Source of the DNA: Gp13-AA77 sp036521995
GTDB taxonomy: Bacteria > Acidobacteriota > Terriglobia > UBA7540
DNA length: 25,424 bases
Direction of reading: 5' to 3'
Assembly (NCBI GenBank): GCA_036521995.1
Contig: DATDGR010000094.1
Span: 1 to 25,424, forward strand
The position numbers and the translations under genes are program-made. Under the pieces are notes generated by a model. It worked only from the letters and a program-made list of their open reading frames with translations, did no database searches and had not been told where the DNA came from. Numbering within the stretch: position 1 is the first letter of the stretch; each line of letters starts with the position of its first letter. This document shows positions 1 through 6,626 of the stretch, piece by piece.

Positions 1-134
1 TCAGTGTTTCGACTCGACACTCACCAACGATTTCCGCATCCCTAAGGCCAACAACCGCCACCCCAACGCCTCTAATTTCCTGGTAGAATGCGCCTTTTTA
101 ACACCAATTTTTGCGTTTCGCACCAGAAACTAGA
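1..134. other. Window edge, no identifiable gene
   Basis: A plus-strand frame is open from position 2 to a TAG at 131-133 (about 43 codons, no start). It could be the last codons of a gene entering from the left, but nothing in its translation is recognisable. It ends just before the tail of the minus-strand barrel fragment, so the two would converge. Treated as unassigned. Confidence 0.3.
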
Positions 135-617
135 CTAGGGCAGGTTGTATCTCAACTGTGTAAAGACCATGTTCGTGTTGGCCTGGGCCGGACCGCTTCC
201 CGATGACCACGGTTGCAGCCAGAGGTGGGCGTACTGAACGCCAAACTGGACCGATCCCAGGCTCTCGTGGCTCCACATCAACCGCGAGTAGCCGCCGGTC
301 GCCTCCTCAACCGCTCTGTCCGCGGCGTTGGACGAACCGGGATAACCCCATCCGATGTAGGAGCCATTCGCGTCGATGGCGGCGTTCCTTTGACCGTAAA
401 GGCCGCTGAAGTAGGCGTAAAGACCCGTCGCCCGGTTGGGATCGATCTCGAACCCGCTGACCCAGGAGTAGGAAAAGAGGGCCACCTTCGGGTCTTGGGA
501 GGCGGAGGCGCAGGAGGAGCAAACCGACCTGTTCGGTGGCCCCTTCAAGGCCGGACCCGGCTGGTGGTTGCATCCGGGGCGATCCGGTGGTACGTTGTCG
601 GTCGGCCGGGAACCCAA
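135..617 (-). pseudogene. C-terminal fragment of a porin-like outer-membrane beta-barrel
   Basis: The minus-strand frame ends at a TAG (135-137). The last ~115 residues look like the end of an acidobacterial porin-like barrel: alternating strand segments (GLYAYFSGLYGQRN, GSYIGWGYPG), then a GSVQFGVQYAHLWLQPW strand and a closing NTNMVFTQLRYNLP strand. The family usually ends in a strand of the form FGVQYSY...NMVF.S.RY, and this matches. The first ~45 residues of the frame are proline- and cysteine-rich and do not look like a barrel, and no signal peptide or N-terminal domain is present. I infer that only the 3' end of a once longer gene survives. The break falls near 560-610, where an alpha-mannosidase remnant begins on the other strand. 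Family assignment is by pattern memory only. Confidence 0.5.
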
Positions 618-1115
618 AGTGGAAATTCCGGCTCGATGCGATCGTGCCGAGGATCGAGTCCGGCGACATCAAGCTTCCGGTCATGAAGGGAGGCACCGGT
701 TACACGTTTGACGCATTCTGGATCGAAAACCCGCGGGTGAAGACGTCTTATCGTGGGAATGAGCATGGATAGAGGCCGCGGAGACAATTTCGACCATCGC
801 CAGTTTGCATTCAGGGCTGAGATATCCGAGCCAGAGTCTTTACGAGTCCTGGATCCTGATGCTGCTCAACATGGACCGCAACACGCTGTGGGGTTCGGCG
901 GGCGGCATGGTGTTCGAAAGTGGCACGTCATGGGATGTCCGCGATCGCTTGAATACGTGCGCGCCAGCCATGCGAGGATTCAAGAGACGGCGTTGGGTTC
1001 GATGTGCCCGGCGAGCGAAGACGTAGTTCTGCTTAACACCCTCAACTGGGAGCGAAGTGATCCCGTCTTAGTAGTAAAACCAGGCGCAAGTCTGGTCTGC
1101 CCCCGAATCCAGTTG
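597..1115 (+). pseudogene. GH38-type alpha-mannosidase fragment with two frameshifts
   Basis: Three plus-strand frames in succession give one continuous protein-like text. Frame 2 (about 597-768) reads FRLDAIVPRIESGD...ENPRVKTSYRGNEHG. Frame 1 (769 to about 948) continues IEAAETISTIASL...YPSQSLYESWILMLLNMDRN. Frame 3 (about 949-1115) continues EYVRASHARIQETALG...DVVLLNTLNWERSDPVLV. The order matches GH38 mannosidases after the catalytic Asp: a helical bundle with an alternating YP..L...W.LLLL segment, then a beta domain opening with an N-x-L-x-W-E-R strand. Known family members are roughly 800-1100 residues, so most of the gene is missing. The N-terminal half, including the nucleophile region, is absent. 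Two frame changes plus the missing half make a functional product very unlikely. Confidence 0.55.
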
Positions 1116-1348
1116 GCCTGTGCCTCGCTTGCGGGCTGGTCGCTTTGGCGTGGACCGGGCTTGCCAGCGTAGCACGCGCCTAGAATACCCGGGGCAGTGC
1201 CACGGGACCTACCGCCGCGAAGGACTACGACGACCCCGGACAGTACCTTGCGATCCAAGATGCTGTATTCGAAGATCCCTTTTGACATCAACTTGTAAGT
1301 CATCACTGAAGTTCGATGAAAACATAGACGATGAAGGAGGGTCCTACG
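1116..1348. other. Degenerate non-coding stretch before the DUF2490-like gene
   Basis: No convincing gene. Short open stretches in different frames around 1200-1300 look partly protein-like (for example a segment ending LYSKIPFDINL before a TAA at about 1300), but none has a start or an extended frame. This is probably more decayed coding sequence continuing from the mannosidase remnant. A TTGACA lies at 1282-1287, but I see no acceptable -10 hexamer at normal spacing. Confidence 0.4.
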
Positions 1349-1390
1349 ATGTTATTGAAAACAAAGGGCGATTTTGAGACCCTCCAGTAA
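1349..1390 (+). CDS. Possible 13-codon leader ORF
   Basis: ATG at 1349 follows a full AAGGAGG (1334-1340) with 8-nt spacing, which is as good a ribosome site as any in the window. The frame reads MLLKTKGDFETLQ and stops at TAA (1388-1390), 25 nt before the start of the DUF2490-like gene. The peptide has no recognisable motif and no amino-acid run typical of an attenuator. It may be a translated leader that couples to, or tunes, the downstream barrel gene, or a remnant of a decayed gene start. The evidence is only the ribosome site and the position. Confidence 0.3.
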   Translation: MLLKTKGDFETLQ

Positions 1391-1415
1391 GCTCAAAATT
1401 CGAAAAGGAGAAAAC

Positions 1416-2132
1416 ATGCTTGGACTGATGAGGGCTCGTTTGTGCCCTGCAGGCGCGGTTTTGCTCGGCTGTTGTCTCGTAACTGCTCCGACCTTGGCAC
1501 AACAACAGCCGCAGGATCCAGAAGACGACAAGGGGTTCGGACTCTGGCTCGACGAAACAGTATCCGTCGGCCTTCCGTCGAACAGCTCTTTGGAATTCGA
1601 TTTTCCTCAGCGTTTTGACGAAGGAGCTCAGAACCTGTACGAGTATTTTTTCCAGGTCGGCATTGCGTTCCGTCCACGGACGTGGCTCACGATGATCCCG
1701 TGGTATCGCTATCAACTCTACCCGGGTAATCCGACCACTTCCTATGAGACTCGCTTGGGGCTCAATCTCACCCTGAGTACCTCGCGGGGCCGCTGGCGAC
1801 CTAACTTCCGCATGCTCACCGAGGGGCGATTTCCTGCAAATCGCATCGCTTCGCTGCGGCTCCGATTTCGTCCTGGCATCGAGTACACTTTGCCGCTTCG
1901 GATGAGGCGCCCTCCGGTAGCGGTTGTAAACAATGAGTTCTTTTTCGTTCCGGGTTTGAACAGCTACCCGAGCGGTGGCAGCTTCACACAGAATCGTTTC
2001 CAGGCGGGAATCCGTCTGCCCCTATCGGATTCGGCTTCGATTCGGCCTTACTTCTTGCTACAGTCCGTGAACCTCCCTACCGGCTGGGAGACGAATCGCA
2101 TCTTGGGCCTCTCGCTTGGTCTCAAGTTCTAG
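1416..2132 (+). CDS. DUF2490-like outer-membrane beta-barrel protein
   Basis: ATG 1416 is chosen over the upstream in-frame ATG 1374 because AAGGAG (1405-1410) sits 5 nt before it and because it gives a normal signal peptide. The product is 238 aa. Residues 1-28 form a signal peptide with hydrophobic core AVLLGCCLVTAPTLA, likely cut after A28. The mature part is a series of amphipathic strands (YEYFFQVGIAFRPRTWLTMIPWY, RLGLNLTLS, RLRFRPGIEYTLPL) and ends in Phe after GLSLGLKF, the usual barrel-assembly signal. The pattern of FRP..W......YRYQ and a closing aromatic resembles the DUF2490 barrels of unknown function. It stands alone: pseudogenes lie upstream and degenerate sequence downstream. 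A plausible role is a small outer-membrane barrel; the substrate is unknown. Confidence 0.75.
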   Translation: MLGLMRARLCPAGAVLLGCCLVTAPTLAQQQPQDPEDDKGFGLWLDETVSVGLPSNSSLEFDFPQRFDEGAQNLYEYFFQVGIAFRPRTWLTMIPWYRYQLYPGNPTTSYETRLGLNLTLSTSRGRWRPNFRMLTEGRFPANRIASLRLRFRPGIEYTLPLRMRRPPVAVVNNEFFFVPGLNSYPSGGSFTQNRFQAGIRLPLSDSASIRPYFLLQSVNLPTGWETNRILGLSLGLKF

Positions 2133-2564
2133 AGAACCTGAGCCTTAAATGTGGTATAGGGATGCGAATGGAGCTCCTAAGATTGGGAACCTCCAGCCGA
2201 TGGGCTCCAACGTTGTCATGGAGGCCTCCTCTTTTCTTCCTGCTTCTCGACCCGCCAGACCATCAGGTACGTCTTATCACGTCGTGGCGTAGGGCGCTAC
2301 TGTCGCGCTCGGCCAAGGCCACCTGGAGCACCTCGAGTCCCAGGAGGCCGAGTCCGGGGAAGGGGGCTTTCAGTATCATTGGCATTTCCTCCGAAGCGAA
2401 CAGGGTAGGACGCGGCCGGTTCCGGCTTCCCGCGGCGCTTAAGTGCTTCTCTGATAGCAGACTTGGTGAAAGTGTTTGTCTATGATAGCAAACTCACCGG
2501 ACCTTTGGGCGAACAGTAAGCGAAACGTGTGCAATCTCTTTACACTCTTGCTGTGAGATGAACT
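2133..2564. other. 432-bp gap with weak coding remnants
   Basis: No intact gene. A 107-codon frame (2162-2485, plus) has arginine/serine-rich, low-plausibility composition. Two other plus-strand segments look more like protein: about 2310-2430 (contains HLEHLESQEAESGEGGFQYHW) and about 2440-2510 (LIADLVKVFVYDSKLTGPLG, then TAA). They lie in different frames with stops between them. A decayed gene is possible but I cannot name it. No clear terminator for the DUF2490-like gene was found. Confidence 0.35.
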
Positions 2565-3296
2565 TTACTTGCTGAAAATCAAGAAATAGAACTTGTCACC
2601 GTCGGATGTCCTCGTAAACCCTTGTGCTTCACGCACAAAGCGGAAACCCAGACGGGTAGCGTCATCTCTTTCCATGGACTCGGGCATCCGGTGCTCCTGG
2701 TGATAGTTTTCCCGGCTTTGCCCCGGTTCGCCGGCGCGATCGATCAGGCCCAGCAGGCCGCCCGGCTTGAGTGCGGCGTAGAGATGCGCGAGCATGGCAT
2801 CGTATTTAACCCATTCATGATACGAGTTCACAGCCAGGACCACGTCCAACGAACCAGCGGGGAGGCGGGGGTCATCGGGCGCTCCAAGAATGGTCTCAAT
2901 CTGCTTAAGACCTTCCTTTTCAGCTTCATGGCGCACATCGTCAAGCACATCCTCCTGGATGTCCTCGGCGTACACCTTGCCGGTCGGGCCCACTCGTTCG
3001 GCGAGCTTGATGCTGAAATAGCCCTTGCCGCAGCCCACGTCCGCCACCGCACTGCCCGCGCGAACGCCGAGGGCGTCCATGACTTCGTCGGGGCGCTGCC
3101 AGCGATCGCGCTCCGGACCCGAGTTCTGAGCGCGCGAGCATGCTGCTGATATGAAAAGACTTGATGTTAGCAGGGGAACCGCAAGCAGGCGCAACAAGGG
3201 CTTTGCTTCGGCCACCAAGCGGGTCTGGGCGTTCAGCATTGAGCCTCGCAGGCACATCGCACCGACCTTTACCCTCCGTTCGGCGGGCGGCGGCAT
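2565..3296 (-). CDS. Predicted lipoprotein-anchored SAM-dependent methyltransferase
   Basis: A 243-aa class I (Rossmann) methyltransferase. Motif I is VADVGCGKGY at residues 84-93, followed by an acidic strand end (VYAEDIQ), the post-motif strand DVVLAVNSYHEW and LKPGGLLGLID. The catalytic fold occupies about 65-243. Unusually for this fold, the N-terminus has a hydrophobic stretch (LLRLLAVPLLTSSLF) ending in a lipobox-like ISAAC, with Cys at residue 53. This suggests export and lipid anchoring. The ATG at 3296 lies 6 nt after the stop of the upstream nucleotidyltransferase gene, which suggests coupled translation. Later starts at residues 14 or 20 (the latter with GAGG close upstream) would shorten the signal region to normal lipoprotein length. 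The substrate is unknown. A cytoplasmic enzyme with an N-terminal anchor remains possible. Confidence 0.75.
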   Translation of the reverse strand: MPPPAERRVKVGAMCLRGSMLNAQTRLVAEAKPLLRLLAVPLLTSSLFISAACSRAQNSGPERDRWQRPDEVMDALGVRAGSAVADVGCGKGYFSIKLAERVGPTGKVYAEDIQEDVLDDVRHEAEKEGLKQIETILGAPDDPRLPAGSLDVVLAVNSYHEWVKYDAMLAHLYAALKPGGLLGLIDRAGEPGQSRENYHQEHRMPESMERDDATRLGFRFVREAQGFTRTSDGDKFYFLIFSK

Positions 3297-3302
3297 ACGA
3301 GC

Positions 3303-5117
3303 CTAGCGCCTCTTCGCGCCCTTCGCCTTCGTGCGGGCTTTCTGATTCTGCGGCTTGGGCTTAACCCCCGCCTTTGCGATGGGCTTGGCGGCCGATTTCA
3401 CGGCCTTAGGCTTCGCAGTTGGAGCCGACTTGGCAGCAGACCTGGGCATCATGTTCTTGGGTGATGGCACGGCCTTCAAGGCCTCGGCCGGCCGGGGCTT
3501 GGCCGGTGCGGCCCTAGGCGCCCTTGGCTGCGGCTTTGGTTGCGGCTCCGGTTTAGGTTTCTGCTTACCGGGCGCCACATTACTCGGCAATGCCTTGCTG
3601 ATCAAAGGCCTAGCAGCCTGGGCGGGTAGAGCTTTCGGAGGCGCAATCGCTTTGGCCGGCCCCTTTGGACCTTCGACCTTTGGGGCCTCAACTAATTGAG
3701 CCTCGACCTTCGCCGCTTTAGGGGCTTTGGCCTTGGGAGCCGCGGTCTTGATTGGCGCTGGCGGCGGAGGAGGCGGCGCCTTGATTCCGGCGTAACTCAG
3801 AAGGGCCTTGGTCATCTGCTGCGGGTTCTTGATCTTACCGTCCAACTCATCCAGGAAGACCTGTTCCAGAACTTTGTCAAACTTAGGCCCCAGCGGAAGG
3901 CCGAGGGACTCAAGCTCGGCCCGTGGCAGCGCGGCGCGGATGGCCGGGAACTTGGTAAGGAAGGCTTTAACCCGGTTCTGGATGGTGGTCTGGGTGTGAT
4001 GAACCAGCAAAAAAAGAATCAGCGGTCGCTGGGTATCCGCCAGAACGGCATAGGCTTGGCTTGGTTTGGCCAGCTTGGCGCTCCCCACCAGCTTGGCGAC
4101 CTTGGCAGCCTCACGCTCCAAGCCGAGCGCGAGCTTGATCGTCTTAGCGTCACCGAGGACCTTCCTGGCCAGGCGATTTTGTTCAGCGCCAGGCAGCCTC
4201 GCGACAAGTTCGTGAAAATTCAGAACCAGCACGTCTTCTTCCTCGGCGCCGGCGGTGCGAGCGGCAGCCCGAATCCGCTCGAACTTGTCGAAATCGACAC
4301 GGACGGCGGTTAGCTTGCGATCGAGACCAGCTATCAAACCCTTATCTCTAAGTATCTTCAGGAGTTTTCCGGATGACTCCTCCTGTAGAATGGCGCGCAG
4401 CTCGGCGCCTTGAGCCTGTTCGGTGAGCGATTGCCAAGTCCTCTCCTCCAAGGCCATTCCAAGCCAGCGCTCGGTCTTCTCGTCAGGCTTGAAATCAAGC
4501 CGTTGACAAAGGCGCAGCAGCCGGTAGATACGTGAGGGGTCATCGAAGAAGCTGCGGCTGTGCAAGACCCGGAGCTCCTTGCGCTCGATGTCGGCCGCGC
4601 CGTTGGTCGGGTCCAGCAGCAGGCCCCGCGAATTGGGGTGCAGGGAAACGGCCATGGCGTTCACGGAAAAGTCTCGCCGTCGCAGATCGTCGAAGATGCT
4701 CCCCGGTGAGATTACGGGCGGCCGGCCTGTCGAGAGGTAGGCCTCATTGCGGGCGGTGGAGATTTCCGCTCTAACGCCTTTATCAAAAAGCACTTGAGCC
4801 CGGTTCAGCTTGGAGTCCAGGCTAACGCTTTCGGCATGAAGGTCTAAGGCAGGAGCATCGCCCTGATGGGCGGCTGGATGAGCAGGACTATGGCGTCCGG
4901 CCTTTGAATCGAGCGGCCGGAGAATCTTTTGGACGTTGCCCTCGACCACAAAGTGGAGGTTGCGCGGGCTGCTGGCACCGAGGGTCAGGTCTCGGACGGC
5001 CCCTCCGGTCAGGTACAGGTTCAACCCCCGGTTCGCCGCCAAGCGCCCAAGCTGGTTGACCACGCGGAGCTGTTCGGGGCGCAGCCTGCTGTCCATCAGG
5101 AAGTTAAAGTCAGGCAT
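3303..5117 (-). CDS. Poly(A) polymerase / CCA-adding-type nucleotidyltransferase with altered active site and basic tail
   Basis: 604 aa. The N-terminal half follows class II nucleotidyltransferases: a YLTGGAVRDLTLG box (residues 35-47), STARNEAYL (120-128), PGSIFDDLRRRDFSVNAMA (138-156), DPTNGAADI and DDPSRIYRLLRLCQRLDF (192-209). These are the head-neck signatures of PcnB/Cca proteins. The metal-binding Asp-x-Asp that should follow the GG box is N-L-H here (residues 53-55, in RNLHFVVEG), and the usual Asp before the TAR motif is Glu119. Helical body sequence runs to about 445, followed by a proline run and about 155 residues of Lys/Ala/Pro-rich tail. A catalytic role is doubtful; tRNA or RNA binding without catalysis is an inference. 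The start is ATG 5117 with only a weak ribosome site. It precedes the methyltransferase by 6 nt. Confidence 0.75.
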   Translation of the reverse strand: MPDFNFLMDSRLRPEQLRVVNQLGRLAANRGLNLYLTGGAVRDLTLGASSPRNLHFVVEGNVQKILRPLDSKAGRHSPAHPAAHQGDAPALDLHAESVSLDSKLNRAQVLFDKGVRAEISTARNEAYLSTGRPPVISPGSIFDDLRRRDFSVNAMAVSLHPNSRGLLLDPTNGAADIERKELRVLHSRSFFDDPSRIYRLLRLCQRLDFKPDEKTERWLGMALEERTWQSLTEQAQGAELRAILQEESSGKLLKILRDKGLIAGLDRKLTAVRVDFDKFERIRAAARTAGAEEEDVLVLNFHELVARLPGAEQNRLARKVLGDAKTIKLALGLEREAAKVAKLVGSAKLAKPSQAYAVLADTQRPLILFLLVHHTQTTIQNRVKAFLTKFPAIRAALPRAELESLGLPLGPKFDKVLEQVFLDELDGKIKNPQQMTKALLSYAGIKAPPPPPPAPIKTAAPKAKAPKAAKVEAQLVEAPKVEGPKGPAKAIAPPKALPAQAARPLISKALPSNVAPGKQKPKPEPQPKPQPRAPRAAPAKPRPAEALKAVPSPKNMMPRSAAKSAPTAKPKAVKSAAKPIAKAGVKPKPQNQKARTKAKGAKRR

Positions 5118-5278
5118 GGATTTAGCTCTCAGCCTTTAGCAGTCAGCTCGTAGAGTAGGGCTCGTCAAGCCCTGCGTCTTCCCTTCCCTCTTCCTCGTCT
5201 CAGGTGCGCTGAGCCGTCAAAAGGCCGCGAGGCCGGAAGCGGGCCTTGCTCCAGACGACCCTGACCGAAGGGCGGTAT
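5118..5278. other. Spacer between xerD and the nucleotidyltransferase gene
   Basis: 161 nt without a gene. It contains a small perfect hairpin, AGGGCT (5157-5162) and AGCCCT (5168-5173) with a 5-nt loop. No U-run follows on the transcribed (minus) strand, so it is not a convincing terminator. The spacing leaves it open whether xerD and the downstream pair share a transcript. Confidence 0.35.
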
Positions 5279-6211
5279 TCAGGCTCTCGGATGGTGGGCC
5301 TGATAAACCTCCTTCAAGCGTTCCTTGACCACTTGGGTGTAAATCTGTGTGGTTGAAATATCGCTGTGCCCAAGCATCAACTGGATCGATCGCAGGTCGG
5401 CGCCGCGCTCCAGCAGGTGGGTGGCGAAGGAGTGCCGCACCAGGTGCGGCGTGAGCGGGGTGATGATGCCCGCGTTTCGGCCGTACCGCGACAGGATCTT
5501 CCAGAAGCCCACCCGCGAAAGCTTCCCACCGCGCTGGTTGAGAAAAAGGAATGGAACGGCGGCGCGCTTTGCCAGCTTAGCCCGCCCGCCCGCTACATAA
5601 GTCTCCAGAGCCCGCAGGGCGGACTTCCCTACCGGTATCAGGCGCTCCTTGTTGCCTTTACCGAGGCATCGTACCACGCCGAGGTTGGCGTCAAAGTCTT
5701 CCCAGCGCAAGCTTACCAGTTCCGATACCCGCAGACCGGTGGCGTAGAGCACCTCCAGCATCGCACGGTCGCGCAGCCCGGCAGGCTTGGATGGGTCCGG
5801 CTGAGCAAGCAGCTTCCCAACCTCCTCAGCCGAAAGATATTTAGGAAGAGTTTGGGCGAGGCGGGGCGGATCGATGTCAGCGGTCGGGTCGTGAGCGACG
5901 TGCTTCTGGCGGAGCAAGAACTGATAGCAGCCCCGGAGTGACACCAAGTGTCGCGCTACCGCCCGGGCGCTCAAGTCCTTCCGGTAGAGGTCGGCGAGAA
6001 ACCCTCGGACGTCATCCCGGCCAGCTTCGCCCCATTCCCGCTTTTGCCGCGACAGGTAGGCGTCAAACTTAACCAAATCTTGGCGATAGGCGAGAACGGT
6101 ATTGGCTGCCAGACCCTTCTCAACCCGAACGTAGTCAAGAAAACCAGCGATCTCGCCCGGCCAGCGTCTTGAGCCGGAGCCTCCTGTTTCAGGAGTACTG
6201 GAGCTCTCCAC
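5279..6211 (-). CDS. xerD: Tyrosine site-specific recombinase XerD
   Basis: 310 aa, normal XerC/XerD length. The N-terminal SAM-like core-binding domain (about 20-105, with KGLAANTVLAYRQDL) precedes the catalytic domain (about 125-305). All catalytic residues are present: Arg161 (TGLRVSEL), Lys185 (GKGNKER), His256 and Arg259 (HLVRHSFATHLLERGADLR), His282 (LGHSDISTT) and Tyr291 (IYTQV). These cut and rejoin DNA to resolve chromosome dimers at dif. The PKYLSAEEV linker and LGHSDISTTQIYT end favour XerD over XerC or a phage integrase, and no phage genes surround it. The start is GTG 6211 with AGGAG 9 nt upstream. No dif-like 28-mer was found nearby. It is the first gene of the minus-strand block. 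Confidence 0.9.
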   Translation of the reverse strand: MESSSTPETGGSGSRRWPGEIAGFLDYVRVEKGLAANTVLAYRQDLVKFDAYLSRQKREWGEAGRDDVRGFLADLYRKDLSARAVARHLVSLRGCYQFLLRQKHVAHDPTADIDPPRLAQTLPKYLSAEEVGKLLAQPDPSKPAGLRDRAMLEVLYATGLRVSELVSLRWEDFDANLGVVRCLGKGNKERLIPVGKSALRALETYVAGGRAKLAKRAAVPFLFLNQRGGKLSRVGFWKILSRYGRNAGIITPLTPHLVRHSFATHLLERGADLRSIQLMLGHSDISTTQIYTQVVKERLKEVYQAHHPRA

Positions 6212-6626
6212 TAAGCATCACTCCTACAGTGGGTTAGGTCGTCAAGAAGCCAGCCGCCACTCGTCCAGGCTCCCTTAAGACCCACAAAGACGGGAGTGTA
6301 ACATGACAATCGGTATATTCCAAGCGCCCTTGAATTTTCCAACCAACGATGCGGCAACGTCTTAGAGTCCCAACCAGGCTTGCGGAACGCAGGATCGTAA
6401 CTGAGCGGTGCCTGGGCGCGCTTCGTCGCGCAAGCCCTTCAACCCGCGCAGCGCGAAACACCGCCTTCATTGGCTCACGGCGGGGATCGAACTTCCCACC
6501 TCGCGCGCCACTTGGTGATTCGCCTTCCGGCTCGCTCGGCTGTCGGGTATACTGACTTGACAGCAACGGCCGGCCGAACTCGAGATCGGCGTACCTGCCG
6601 GGGCTAACAGACTGCGAGGAGTGAGC
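6212..6626. other. Divergent intergenic region between xerD and ilvD
   Basis: About 415 nt without a supported gene. It should hold the promoters of both xerD and ilvD. On the plus strand a perfect TTGACA (6557-6562) lies 64 nt before the ilvD start but lacks a good -10 at 16-18 nt. A TATACT (6548-6553) lacks a matching -35. An open frame at 6349-6555 is Arg/Ser-rich with no ribosome site and was not accepted. No T-box or leader-peptide features were recognised. Confidence 0.4.
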
